Positions 27,049-35,976 of a stretch of 64,000 bases of DNA are shown one piece after another (position 1 is the first letter of the stretch; each line of letters begins with the position of its first letter). The DNA comes from CALVGQ01 sp964370435. Its GTDB lineage: Bacteria > Bacillota_I > Bacilli_A > Erysipelotrichales > Erysipelotrichaceae. Below the pieces are notes generated by a model that was not told the origin of the DNA, searched no databases, and saw only the letters and a program-made list of their open reading frames with translations. The DNA lies in contig CAYJJG010000001.1 in NCBI GenBank assembly GCA_964370435.1, positions 198,977 to 262,976 of the forward strand, read 5' to 3'. Position numbers and translations under genes: made by a program.

Positions 27049-29043
27049 TTACTGACCGCTAGCTACAGATAATTTTTTTGTGCTACCTTTTTTCATTAAG
27101 TAAACAACCGCTACTACAAACGCAACAACTATTACTAACCCTAATACAAATCCTTCTGCAAAGCTACCTGTAGTAACTAACGTACCAATTTGATTTATTA
27201 AGAATGCAACGGTATAACCTGATCCTAGTTGTAGTCCAAGACCACCTAATACCCATTTTCCGCTATTAACTTCAGCATTGATTGCTCCAATTGCTGCAAA
27301 ACAAGGTGGAGTAAACATATTGAACGCTAAATAAGCAAATCCTGCTACTGAAGTTATTCCCATAACTGTTGCAACTTCACTTGCTGCACCATCTACTAAC
27401 TCAAGTGCTTCAGGATCAATTACTGATGCTGATAAAGCAAATACTGTTGCTAAAGTACCAACTACATTTTCTTTAGCTATAAATCCAACAACTGCAGCTG
27501 CTGCAAGTTGCCATACACCAAATCCAAGTGGTACTAATAACCACGCTACTGGTGAAGCAATTGTTGCAAGGATACTTGCATTTTGATTCATTTCAGTAAC
27601 TAATTCTCCTCCGAATGTGAACATTGACATAAGTTGAACTACTACATTACACAATAAGATAATTGTTCCTGCTTTAATAATAAACATTTTTCCTCTATCA
27701 AGCATAACTAGTGTTGCACGTAGGATGCTTGGTAAACGATATTGAGGTAGTTCTATGATAAAGTATGAACCTGCATCTTTTTCACCAGTAATACGCTGAA
27801 TAATTAATGCCCACACTATAATTAAAACAAGTCCACCAAAATACATTGAAGTACTTACCCATGAAGCTCCCCCAAAGAATACGCTTGCTAATAATGCTAT
27901 AACTGGAAGTTTTGCACCACATGGAATAAACGGCGCTAATAAAGCTGTTGTTCTTCTTTGACGTTCATTCTTAATTGTACGTGAAGCCATAACCCCTGGA
28001 ATCGCACAAGAAGTACCCATAATCATAGGTATAATTGATTTACCAGATAAACCTATCATTTTTAAGAATCTATCCATAACCACAGCTACACGAGCCATAT
28101 ATCCACAATCTTCAAGAAGTGATAATAAGAAATACATTACCATGATTAATGGTAAAAATCCTACTACTGCTCCAACTCCATCGATGATGGCTGCCATAAT
28201 GATAGCACTCAATATAGGATTAACACCCTCTAACATACCTTCAACAACACCTGCAAAAGACTCAATCCATCCACCTAATAAATCTGCAAAATATGGACCA
28301 ACATATGTTTGAGAAACTGTTAATACTAGATACATTACTGCTATAAAGATAGGAATACCTAACCATTTATGTGCAATAACACGATCAAATTTATCTTGTG
28401 CTGTTAATTCAGCTGTTTTAGTTTTTCTATTTTCTACTTTTGCGACTACTTCGCTAACAAAAGCATATCTTTCTTTATCTGCTTTATGTAATTCATCAAT
28501 AGTTTCAACTGCATTTTTTGGAGTAAATGCAGCTTTTTGAGTTTTCTTTACTGCTTCTGTTGCTGCTTTAATTAACTCTTCTAAACCATTGTTGCTATTT
28601 GAAGTTGCTGCAGTTTTGACAATCGTACATCCAATTTCTTTTGATAATTTTTCAACATCAATTTCAATTTCTTGGTCGTTTGCCATATCCGATTTATTTA
28701 ATGCTACGACAACTGGAATCCCTAATTCCGTTAATTGTGTAGTGAAAAATAAGCTACGACTTAAATTAATGCTATCTACAATATTAATAATTACATCTGG
28801 TTTTTCATTTAATACAAATTCTCTTGTAATACTTTCTTCAGATGTGTACGGTGACATTGAATATGCCCCTGGTAAATCTACCGCTAGAATTTCTTTTCCA
28901 TTACTTAGTTTGCTTTTGATAGGTGCTTCTTTCTTTTCGATTGTAACCCCTGCCCAGTTTCCAACTCGTTCACTCTTACCTGTGATAGCGTTGTATAAAG
29001 TTGTCTTACCACTGTTAGGATTTCCCGTTAATGCTATTTTCAT
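27049..29043 (-). CDS. feoB: Ferrous iron transport protein B
   Basis: A 664-residue membrane GTPase that imports Fe(II). G1 is GNPNSGKTT at 7-15, G3 is DLPGAYS, G4 is NKSD. Two gate-like core repeats follow (MGTSCAIPGVMASR and MFTPPCFAAIGAI; the Cys residues are on the proposed iron path). It ends with a basic cytoplasmic tail. Operon feoA-feoB-Cys-rich protein. The 16-bp inverted repeat just before its ribosome site suggests an extra control point. Confidence 0.97.
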   Translation of the reverse strand: MKIALTGNPNSGKTTLYNAITGKSERVGNWAGVTIEKKEAPIKSKLSNGKEILAVDLPGAYSMSPYTSEESITREFVLNEKPDVIINIVDSINLSRSLFFTTQLTELGIPVVVALNKSDMANDQEIEIDVEKLSKEIGCTIVKTAATSNSNNGLEELIKAATEAVKKTQKAAFTPKNAVETIDELHKADKERYAFVSEVVAKVENRKTKTAELTAQDKFDRVIAHKWLGIPIFIAVMYLVLTVSQTYVGPYFADLLGGWIESFAGVVEGMLEGVNPILSAIIMAAIIDGVGAVVGFLPLIMVMYFLLSLLEDCGYMARVAVVMDRFLKMIGLSGKSIIPMIMGTSCAIPGVMASRTIKNERQRRTTALLAPFIPCGAKLPVIALLASVFFGGASWVSTSMYFGGLVLIIVWALIIQRITGEKDAGSYFIIELPQYRLPSILRATLVMLDRGKMFIIKAGTIILLCNVVVQLMSMFTFGGELVTEMNQNASILATIASPVAWLLVPLGFGVWQLAAAAVVGFIAKENVVGTLATVFALSASVIDPEALELVDGAASEVATVMGITSVAGFAYLAFNMFTPPCFAAIGAINAEVNSGKWVLGGLGLQLGSGYTVAFLINQIGTLVTTGSFAEGFVLGLVIVVAFVVAVVYLMKKGSTKKLSVASGQ

Positions 29044-29058
29044 CTATACCCTCCTATT

Positions 29059-29074
29059 GTTAGTTTCATCTAAC
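29059..29074. promoter_or_regulatory. GTTAG-N6-CTAAC inverted repeat between feoA and feoB
   Basis: A perfect 5-bp inverted repeat with a 6-base spacer, 15 bases upstream of the feoB ATG. The same arms and spacing occur upstream of feoA. Arms resemble the TTAG/CTAA half-sites of DtxR/MntR-type metal repressors. In the transcript it could also form a small hairpin next to the AGGAGG ribosome site. Confidence 0.5.
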
Positions 29075-29094
29075 TGTTTTTACAAAAAAATAAG

Positions 29095-29313
29095 CTATAC
29101 AATAATTGCTAAAGCTAATTCCTTTCCCACGCTATAGCGTGCATCCTTGATTGATACCACATAATTTTCATTTAACTTTGAAACAACTGTGATTTTCTCA
29201 CCTTCATAACACCCTAATGAAAATAAGAATTGAATTAATTCTTCGTCATTTGCAATAATATCTTTAATCTCATATTCTTGATTAAGTGTTGCTGTAGTTA
29301 AATTACTATACAT
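29095..29313 (-). CDS. feoA: Ferrous iron transport protein A
   Basis: A 72-residue SH3-like FeoA protein. The domain runs from ATLNQEYEI through FLFSLGCYEGEKI (usually LGLxxGxxI) to RYSVGKELALAI. It is cytosolic and is thought to regulate the FeoB G domain. It lies 51 bases upstream of feoB on the same transcript. Confidence 0.92.
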   Translation of the reverse strand: MYSNLTTATLNQEYEIKDIIANDEELIQFLFSLGCYEGEKITVVSKLNENYVVSIKDARYSVGKELALAIIV

Positions 29314-29330
29314 GTTCTCTATCCTTTTTT

Positions 29331-29346
29331 GTTAGTCCTAGCTAAC
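29331..29346. promoter_or_regulatory. GTTAG-N6-CTAAC operator-like repeat upstream of feoA
   Basis: The same inverted repeat as at 29059-29074, here 17 bases before the feoA ATG and just downstream of A/T-rich -10-like sequences (TATTAT, TATAAA on the minus strand). A repressor bound here would block the start of transcription. The half-sites extend to AGGTTAG, close to the DtxR/IdeR consensus arm. The regulator gene is not in the window. Confidence 0.6.
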
Positions 29347-29700
29347 CTTGTTTATAATAATATAAGATATTCCATCATCTGTCAATATTATTCTGTTTAT
29401 AATTGATTATTTATACTATTTTTGATTATATTAATACTTATGCCTTTTAAGACTTTGACACTTATACTTAATGTTAAAGTAAAACCATCATATTCGGTAA
29501 GTTTATGCAGAACTTCGCATATTTTTATAGAAATATTAAAAACTACATCTTTCAATTCAAGCTAATTTATAGGATGGGTTTAGATTTTATTATTAGTTTG
29601 GTACCTGTTAAATTTATTCTTAGCGGGTATCCTATTTATTAATCAACTTATGTTTTAGTCTAACTTTTTTATTTTTGTAATAACTTCGATTTCTTAATAG
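29347..29700. other. Gene-free interval with one hairpin
   Basis: No reading frame with a ribosome site was found in these 354 bases. The feo promoter lies at the left end. At 29600-29632 a G-U-tolerant hairpin is possible on the plus strand (GGTACCTGTTAA with TTAGCGGGTATCC), but it has no T-run. Nothing else was recognised. Confidence 0.5.
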
Positions 29701-30332
29701 TTATTCAGCGCTGAAAATCGCATGTTCGCTTTCACTAAATTCATTGAATTTTTTATCTATATTTTCAGATAATAAATTCCTATTAACATCATAAAGATTT
29801 CCACCGTTCCTAAGTTTTTTTTCATAATCTGAAGAATAATATAAGATATCTCCCTTTATATTTGAGTTTGGTAATACTATTTCTTCTACTTCATAAAAGT
29901 TAACATTGATATTAAAGTATTCTGGGTAAGCTGCTTCTTCGTTATACCCATCATATAGAACATAGATTTTATCATCTTCTATAAATGAATTAACTTCACT
30001 GTTTGATTCTTCTAATAATATTTCTGTAAAATTGTATTTCAAATTATACCATGTAACATAGTACACTTCTAATGCTTCTTTACTATCTATTTATTACATC
30101 ACTTGCCAATGCATCATCATTTTGTTCTTGGTATATATTGAATAATTCTACATACGCTTCTTCTGCTTCAGGATTAGATGCAACTGCTTCTTCAATATCT
30201 CCCTCTGCTAAAAATTTTTTCCATCCTCTATCAAGCTGTCAGAACTTGATGAACACCCAGCAATAACTATCATTACCATTATTGCTAACATTAAATGCAA
30301 GATAGTTTTCCCTTTTGTGTTTAGTTTTTCAT
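29701..30332 (-). pseudogene. Lipoprotein gene broken by several frameshifts
   Basis: Reading the minus strand with frame changes gives one sensible protein. An ATG at 30332 follows AGAAGGAAA; one missing A after it restores K-L-N-T-K-G-K-T-I, then a signal peptide (LMLAIMVMIVIAGC) with lipobox IAGC and SSSSD. A second shift near 30215 gives RGWKKFLAEGDIEEAV and NIYQEQNDDALASDVIN, and a third near 30088 leads into DSKEALEVYYVTWYN, after which 121 codons run open to the stop at 29701. The three frames abut in order without gaps, so this was one gene of about 210 codons. Either real decay or clustered sequence errors. Function unknown; it would be Lgt-dependent and surface-anchored. Confidence 0.75.
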
Positions 30333-30413
30333 GATTTCCTTCTTTCGTTTATAATGAATGTGCTTCAAATACACACTTGATAATATTTCATTATCAATTA
30401 AAAAAAGTAAATT

Positions 30414-30662
30414 TTAAATTGATTTATTCTTATTTGTCGCCTCTAGTATTGTAAGTATTTTTTTCATACGTTCTTCTACCGGTAACTTTGCTATTTTTTT
30501 ATATTCTTTTATTACTGCTTCACTGTCTCCTTCTTCTAACATTAATTGTAGTACGTGATCAATTTCTAAAAGAATTTTATTTATTTCTTTTTCTTTTTGT
30601 GTGATGGCTAATTTTTTAAATTCTTCTTCGTCATAAATATTTATTTTATTTAATGTATTCAT
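30414..30662 (-). CDS. Small hypothetical protein, highly charged
   Basis: An 82-residue Lys/Glu-rich helical protein with no Cys, no signal and no membrane helix. It has a good ribosome site (TAGGAGAA) at the proper distance. It is divergent from the XRE regulator at 30772 with 109 bases between, so it may be the target of that regulator. Not recognised. Confidence 0.5.
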   Translation of the reverse strand: MNTLNKINIYDEEEFKKLAITQKEKEINKILLEIDHVLQLMLEEGDSEAVIKEYKKIAKLPVEERMKKILTILEATNKNKSI

Positions 30663-30771
30663 TATGTTCTCCTAAAAGGTATAAACCGCATTAATAATGC
30701 CATAATTATACTATTAATAATACGTTTTAATCAACAACAATATTACTTAAACTAATATTAGGAGGTTGAGT

Positions 30772-31128
30772 ATGATAATTAAAAAAAATATAAACATAGA
30801 AATAGGTAACAGAATTAAATTTCATAGAGAAAAAGCAAACTTAACTCAGGAAGAATTTTCTGAACTATTAGGTATGGGAACTAAAACAGTATCTGCGTTT
30901 GAACGAGGTGTAATTGGAGTTTCTTTAACAACATTGAAGAAAATTTGTGAAGCTTTATCTATTTCAGCTGATGAAATTCTTTTTGATCATACCTATGAAA
31001 ACGATGTAGAAGTCATAGCTGAAAAACTTAAAAGACTCTCTCCTAAGCAATTTAATATAGCTAATGATATTATAATAAAATTACTAGATGCTTTTTCACT
31101 TAATGAAATGTTGAAACATCTAGATTAA
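30772..31128 (+). CDS. XRE-family transcriptional regulator
   Basis: A 118-residue protein with an N-terminal HTH_3 domain (residues about 10-63: GNRIKFHREKANLTQEEFSE, then KTVSAFERGVIG and SISADEIL) and a helical C-terminal part of about 45 residues, probably for dimer formation. The ATG at 30772 is preferred over TTG at 30766 because GGAGG lies six bases before it. A typical self-regulating repressor, divergent to the 82-residue hypothetical gene. No phage or transposon genes are next to it. Confidence 0.8.
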   Translation: MIIKKNINIEIGNRIKFHREKANLTQEEFSELLGMGTKTVSAFERGVIGVSLTTLKKICEALSISADEILFDHTYENDVEVIAEKLKRLSPKQFNIANDIIIKLLDAFSLNEMLKHLD

Positions 31129-31165
31129 TACTTATTTTGTATATTATTATACATTGAATATTTAA

Positions 31166-31191
31166 AAGAAAAAGACCGTGAGGTCTTTTAT
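31166..31191. terminator. Bidirectional terminator between XRE gene and prs
   Basis: AAAAGACC pairs with GGTCTTTT around GTGA. It lies 41 bases after the XRE stop and overlaps the prs stop codon, so it ends both convergent genes. Confidence 0.85.
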
Positions 31192-32153
31192 TTGTTGAAT
31201 AAATCATAAACAGCACTAACTGGGCTGTGTGTCTCGATAGACTCTATTGTTTTTGCCAACATGTAAGCAACTGATAATACTGTTATTTTAGGGCACGCTT
31301 CTTGTTTTTCAACACTTAGTGGAACAGTGTTAGTAATCACAAATTCTTTTATTGGAGAATTTTGTATTCGTTCGATTGCTGGTCCTGATAAAATACCGTG
31401 AGTTATTGCACAATATATCTCTTTTGCGCCATATTTTTTTAATATATCAATACCTGCAACTAATGATCCTGCTGTATCACAAATATCATCAACGATAATC
31501 GCTACTTTTCCTTCGACATCTCCGACAATGTTCATTGCTTCTGCTACATTAGGTTTAGGACGTCTTTTATCAATAATAGCTATTGGTGCATCTAAGAAAT
31601 CTGCCAATATTCTGGCTCTATTTGTTCCACCATGATCTGGAGAAATTACTACTACATTATCCAGTTGTTTATTTCTAAAATATTGCCCCATCATATTGAT
31701 TGCTGTTAGGTCATCAATTAGTATATTGAAGAATCCTTGAATTTGTGGTGCATGTAAGTCAATAGTTATTACACGATTTGCACCTGCTACTTCTAAAAGA
31801 TTAGCAACTAACTTAGAAGTTATTGGCTGACGAGCTCTTGCTTTTCTATCTTGTCTTGCGTATCCGAAGTAAGGAATAACCACATTAATTTCTGTAGCAC
31901 TGGCGCGACGACAAGCATCTATGGCAATTAATACTTCCATAATTCGATCGGAAACTGGCGCACATGTGCTTTGCACTATGTATACACGTTTTCCACGCAC
32001 TGAGTTCATTGGTTCTACAAGAATTTCACCATCGGCAAAATGTCTTACCGATATATCTCCTTTTTCTAGATTTAAATATTTACAAATTTCATCTGCCAAA
32101 TCTATACTTGATGTTAATGAGAATATTACGGTTTCTTCTAATGTTTTTTTCAT
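31188..32153 (-). CDS. prs: Ribose-phosphate pyrophosphokinase
   Basis: A 321-residue enzyme that makes PRPP from ribose-5-phosphate and ATP for nucleotide, His and Trp synthesis. ATP/regulatory flag region YARQDRKARARQPI, DLHAPQIQGFF, and the PRPP loop VDDICDTAGS are visible. The ATG at 32153 begins one base after the glmU stop; a longer frame to 32246 would lie within glmU and is rejected. glmU-prs is the usual Bacillota pair. Confidence 0.96.
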   Translation of the reverse strand: MKKTLEETVIFSLTSSIDLADEICKYLNLEKGDISVRHFADGEILVEPMNSVRGKRVYIVQSTCAPVSDRIMEVLIAIDACRRASATEINVVIPYFGYARQDRKARARQPITSKLVANLLEVAGANRVITIDLHAPQIQGFFNILIDDLTAINMMGQYFRNKQLDNVVVISPDHGGTNRARILADFLDAPIAIIDKRRPKPNVAEAMNIVGDVEGKVAIIVDDICDTAGSLVAGIDILKKYGAKEIYCAITHGILSGPAIERIQNSPIKEFVITNTVPLSVEKQEACPKITVLSVAYMLAKTIESIETHSPVSAVYDLFNK

Positions 32154-32154
32154 C

Positions 32155-33519
32155 TTACTTTTTTCCCTTTTCTTTGTATTTTTTTCCATACCCTTTTTTG
32201 TTTTCTTGACGGTTTCTTGCGATGGCCATACTGCCTTCTTCAACATCTTTAGTTACTGTTGATCCTGCTGCAACAACGGCATCTCTTCCAACTTTTATAG
32301 GAGCTATTAAATTAACGTTACTTCCAATAAATGCTCCGTCTTCTACTATTGTTTGATGCTTATTTTTTCCATCATAATTAACAGTAACAACGCCGCACCC
32401 TACATTTACTTTTGAACCAAAATCACAATCCCCTAAATAAGTTAAATGTGCGCAACGACTATCATATCCGAAATGGGCATTTTTAAATTCTACGAAATTT
32501 CCTATGCGGTTTTTACTTTCTACATGACAATTCATTCTTAAATGAGCATATGGTCCTATGTTAACTTCATCATCAACTTTTGAATCTGTAATTCTTGAGT
32601 CAATGATGTTACATTGTTCACCAACTATTGCATTATCTAAATAACAATTTTGAAATATTGTTGTTCCTTCCTTAATTGTACTTTCGCCTTTTATAATACA
32701 ATTTGGATAGATTATAGTATCTTTTTCAAGTACTACTTGATCACCAATATAAGTAGTATTAGGATCAATCATCGTAACTCCTGAGCGCATCCACTTTTCA
32801 TTTATTTTTTGTTGTACCCACTTGTTTGCTTGTGCTAATTCAAATTTGTCATTAACACCTTCTGCTTCTAGTGAATCTTCTAATACAACTGCTTTTACTT
32901 TTAAGTTTTTTTGATTAAGTATTTCAACCATATCAGTGATATAGTATTCCTGCTGTGCGTTATTATTTTTTATCAAACTCAAGCTAGAAAATAATACCTC
33001 GTTATCAAAGCAATAAATTCCTGTATTAATTTCTTTAATTGCTTTTTCTTCTTCGCTACAGTCTTTAAACTCTACAATTTTAGCTATATAACCCTTTTCA
33101 TCACGAATTACTCTACCATAATGTTTGGGATCATCTAATACTGCGGTTAGAACCGTCATCGGTACATCGTGGCATTCTTCATACATTCGACCATAGGTTG
33201 TACTTTGTATTCTTGGGCAGTCACCATTGGCAACCAAGGTAAGTCCTTTGACCCCGTTTAATTGCTCAGCCTGCATTACTGCATGCCCCGTTCCTAATTG
33301 CGGATCTTGAATCGCATACATTGTATGCTCTTTCATAACTGCTCTGATTTCCTCATGACCATACCCGACAATAGTTACGATTTGTTCAACATTGATTTCT
33401 TTTAAATGATCTACAATGTGAGCAATCATCGGTTTAAAACAAATTTCATGCAGTACTTTCGGTTTTTTTGAATGCATTCTAGTCCCTTTTCCTGCTGCCA
33501 TTAAAATTGCTGATCTCAT
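32155..33519 (-). CDS. glmU: Bifunctional GlcNAc-1-P uridylyltransferase/GlcN-1-P acetyltransferase
   Basis: A 454-residue enzyme giving UDP-GlcNAc for peptidoglycan. The N-terminal pyrophosphorylase has LMAAGKGTRMHSKKPKVLHE and QLGTGHAV; the C-terminal left-handed beta-helix has hexapeptide repeats, NFVEFKNA, and YLGDCDFGSKVNVGCG with the catalytic region preceding it. The ATG at 33519 follows GGAGG by five bases; a GTG at 33531 lacks a site. It precedes prs by one base. Confidence 0.96.
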   Translation of the reverse strand: MRSAILMAAGKGTRMHSKKPKVLHEICFKPMIAHIVDHLKEINVEQIVTIVGYGHEEIRAVMKEHTMYAIQDPQLGTGHAVMQAEQLNGVKGLTLVANGDCPRIQSTTYGRMYEECHDVPMTVLTAVLDDPKHYGRVIRDEKGYIAKIVEFKDCSEEEKAIKEINTGIYCFDNEVLFSSLSLIKNNNAQQEYYITDMVEILNQKNLKVKAVVLEDSLEAEGVNDKFELAQANKWVQQKINEKWMRSGVTMIDPNTTYIGDQVVLEKDTIIYPNCIIKGESTIKEGTTIFQNCYLDNAIVGEQCNIIDSRITDSKVDDEVNIGPYAHLRMNCHVESKNRIGNFVEFKNAHFGYDSRCAHLTYLGDCDFGSKVNVGCGVVTVNYDGKNKHQTIVEDGAFIGSNVNLIAPIKVGRDAVVAAGSTVTKDVEEGSMAIARNRQENKKGYGKKYKEKGKK

Positions 33520-33631
33520 ATTTACCTCCACATTTATATTTTACTCATTTTTCAAAAATAAAAAAAGCCCTAAACTTAATTCTTTTCAATTTTTACTTAA
33601 TTAATACTTTTTAACACTTATCTAAAATTAG

Positions 33632-33667
33632 TTTTAAAAAGTACTGCGTTATAAAATAGCAGTACTT
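33632..33667 (-). terminator. Terminator of ispE overlapping its 3' coding end
   Basis: AAGTACTGC pairs with GCAGTACTT. One arm is made of the last codons of ispE (Arg-Ser-Thr-Ala) and the loop holds the stop codon, followed by TTTTT. A perfect 9-bp stem. Confidence 0.75.
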
Positions 33668-34485
33668 CTTACAAAATATCTTTTCTTTCTAAAATAGGCA
33701 GTCGCTTCTTTTAATAACCCTGGTTTTTTAGTTATTGCGAAAACAGTAGATCCACTTCCCGACATTAATGCTCCATCAAAACCAAAAGCTAGAAGTTGAT
33801 TTTTTATTTCTTCAATTTCTGGTAATAGCTTAAATGCACTGTATTCTAGTGTGTTTTCTAAATTATCAATAACAGCTTGGTAGTTTTGTTCAATTAAAGC
33901 CGCTCTCATTGCTTCTACATTTCCATGCTTACATTCTTGAAAGTTTAAAGTAGAAAAAGCTACTTTTGTTGATATCCCTTTAAAAGGTTTAACTAAAAAT
34001 ATATGAAAGTCACTATTAAAATTGAAAAAATCTAATTTTTCTCCTATTCCACTTACCTGTGCTGGTTGGTTATTTATACAAAAAGGAACATCTGCACCAA
34101 CTTGCTTTGCCAACTCATTCATTTTTTCATCTGGTATATTTAGCTTTAATAATCGATTGACTAAGCGCATTGTAGCTGCACCATCAGCACTACCTCCTGC
34201 TAAACCTGCTTGGGTTGGAATATGTTTTGTTAATTCTATATTAAAATTTTCTTCAAATTTATACTCATTTCTTAAAATTTGAATTGCTTTATAAATAGTA
34301 TTTTTTTCATCGAACGTAATAAAATTTGCATTACTCTTAAATTTCATTTCATCACTTATTTCCATTTTTATAACATCATAAAAATTAATAGGAACCATAA
34401 TCATATTCATTTCATGATACTGATCTTCCCTTTTTCTTACAACATCTAAGCACAAGTTAATCTTGGCATAAGCTCTTTCGATCAT
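33649..34485 (-). CDS. ispE: 4-diphosphocytidyl-2-C-methyl-D-erythritol kinase
   Basis: A 278-residue GHMP kinase, fourth step of the MEP isoprenoid route. Start AYAKINLCLDV, ATP loop PTQAGLAGGSADGAAT and a final GSGSTVFAI are all visible. It overlaps the end of rsmA by 29 bases with GTGAGG as ribosome site. Presence implies the MEP route rather than mevalonate for isoprenoids. Confidence 0.95.
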   Translation of the reverse strand: MIERAYAKINLCLDVVRKREDQYHEMNMIMVPINFYDVIKMEISDEMKFKSNANFITFDEKNTIYKAIQILRNEYKFEENFNIELTKHIPTQAGLAGGSADGAATMRLVNRLLKLNIPDEKMNELAKQVGADVPFCINNQPAQVSGIGEKLDFFNFNSDFHIFLVKPFKGISTKVAFSTLNFQECKHGNVEAMRAALIEQNYQAVIDNLENTLEYSAFKLLPEIEEIKNQLLAFGFDGALMSGSGSTVFAITKKPGLLKEATAYFRKKRYFVRSTAIL

Positions 34486-35329
34486 AAATTACCTCACTTA
34501 ATTTTATAAACTGATTTATTTCTAAGTCTTCTGCTCTCTTGTTTTCTTCGATATTGGCTTGTGCCAAAACTTCTTTGGCCATTAGACTATCTTCTAGATA
34601 AGCTCTTAAGTTATTATAAATCGTTTTTCTTCTTTGTTTAAAGCACGCTTTTATACATTCAATAAAAGCTTGTTCATCCTTTACATATTCTAACTTTTCT
34701 CTTTTAATAAACTGTACCACTGATGAATCAACATTCGGCTTTGGATTAAATACTGATCTTGGCACCTTCAACACTGTACTAACTTGATAATAATATTGAA
34801 TAATAATACTTAGTGCATTGTAATCTTTAGTTGAAACTTGAGCAGCCATACGATCGGCTACTTCTTTTTGCATCATTACCGTAATAACACTAATGTCACA
34901 TTTACTCTCTAACACCTTAAATAAAATTGGTGTTGTTATATAGTAAGGAAGATTAGCACATAAAACAACTTGACCATAGTCTTTTTTCAAATGATCGACA
35001 ACTTCGTTTAAGTCAGCTTCTAGAAAATCTTGTAACTTTACTTCTACATTATTATATTCTGCTAAAGAATAATTTAAAACTTCTGGCAGTCGCTCATCAA
35101 CCTCAAAAGCGAATACTTTTTCTGAGAGTTTTGCTAATTGTTCAGTTAGTGCTCCAATACCTGGTCCTATTTCAATTACTGCTTTATTTTCGCATTGTGA
35201 TAGCGCAGCTATTTTAGTAACAACACTTGGATCAATAATAAAATTTTGTCCAAATGATTTTTTAGCATATAGATTGAACTTTTTTAGTATTTCATTAGTT
35301 CTTGAAATAGTAGCTATTGCTTTATTCAT
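34457..35329 (-). CDS. rsmA: 16S rRNA dimethyladenosine transferase
   Basis: A 290-residue SAM-dependent methyltransferase (KsgA) that dimethylates two adjacent adenines near the 3' end of 16S rRNA. KSFGQNFIID, VIEIGPGIGALTEQLA (SAM motif I), CANLPYYITTPILFK (NLPY catalytic motif) and FKQRRKTIYNNLR are present. Start overlaps the rnmV stop by 8 bases. Confidence 0.96.
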   Translation of the reverse strand: MNKAIATISRTNEILKKFNLYAKKSFGQNFIIDPSVVTKIAALSQCENKAVIEIGPGIGALTEQLAKLSEKVFAFEVDERLPEVLNYSLAEYNNVEVKLQDFLEADLNEVVDHLKKDYGQVVLCANLPYYITTPILFKVLESKCDISVITVMMQKEVADRMAAQVSTKDYNALSIIIQYYYQVSTVLKVPRSVFNPKPNVDSSVVQFIKREKLEYVKDEQAFIECIKACFKQRRKTIYNNLRAYLEDSLMAKEVLAQANIEENKRAEDLEINQFIKLSEVIYDRKSLCQD

Positions 35330-35858
35330 ATTCTTCCCTCAAATAGTTTTCTATATCCATTTTAGTTATCTGTAACATATTCAGCCTTTTAAAACAGGTC
35401 TTAGCATTTCCCTCACCTAAAAAATAGTGATGCATTACTCTTTTTCTTAATGAGCTACTATTTTCTCTACCATTTAATCCTAATGACAGAAACTCCTTCC
35501 AAGAAATAGACAAAATTTTATCTTCATAAGTAATACAATGTTCTAAGGCATCTTTAATGTCTTTTACTTCTGCGTGTTCAACGCCTACTTTGTTTTTTCC
35601 TAAGGCTAAATGTTTAGGTAAAAATGCATTTTTACACCCCGGAATCGCTTCATTAATTTTAGTACGTATTTGTGTTCCTGGAAAATCTGGGTCAGTAAAG
35701 ATAATAACACCGCATTTTTTATTTGCTTCACTTATCATTTTAAGTGTTTTTTTTGATAAGTGGGTACCTTGAGTTTCAATAGTATGTGCATCTACCGCTC
35801 TCAAAATATTTATTGTATCCCTTTTTCCTTCTACTACTATGACTTCTTTTATGTGCAT
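35322..35858 (-). CDS. rnmV: Ribonuclease M5
   Basis: A 178-residue Toprim nuclease that matures 5S rRNA. VVEGKRDTINI holds the catalytic Glu, and FTDPDFPGTQIRTKI the DxD metal motif. The rest (AFLPKHLALG, VGVEHAEV) is typical. It is co-transcribed with rsmA and ispE as in Bacillus. Confidence 0.94.
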   Translation of the reverse strand: MHIKEVIVVEGKRDTINILRAVDAHTIETQGTHLSKKTLKMISEANKKCGVIIFTDPDFPGTQIRTKINEAIPGCKNAFLPKHLALGKNKVGVEHAEVKDIKDALEHCITYEDKILSISWKEFLSLGLNGRENSSSLRKRVMHHYFLGEGNAKTCFKRLNMLQITKMDIENYLREEYE

Positions 35859-35936
35859 TTTTTCCTCTATTTTTTCTTATTTTATGTTTTTGTATTTTAT
35901 CATAGGATAACTGTTTTTACAAGGTTACTCAGTATT

Positions 35937-35969
35937 TAAAAATCTCTAGAACTTAATCTAGAGATTTTA
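35937..35969 (-). terminator. Terminator after the 3D-domain gene
   Basis: AAAATCTCTAGA pairs with TCTAGAGATTTT around a short loop, eight bases past the minus-strand stop at 35977, with T-rich flanks. It separates that gene from rnmV. Confidence 0.85.
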
Positions 35970-35976
35970 ATTTTTA

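Noticed and set aside
29600..29632. Hairpin as riboswitch or terminator upstream of feo
   Set aside because: It has no T-run, lies about 290 bases from feoA on the wrong side for a short leader, and matches no riboswitch core I know.
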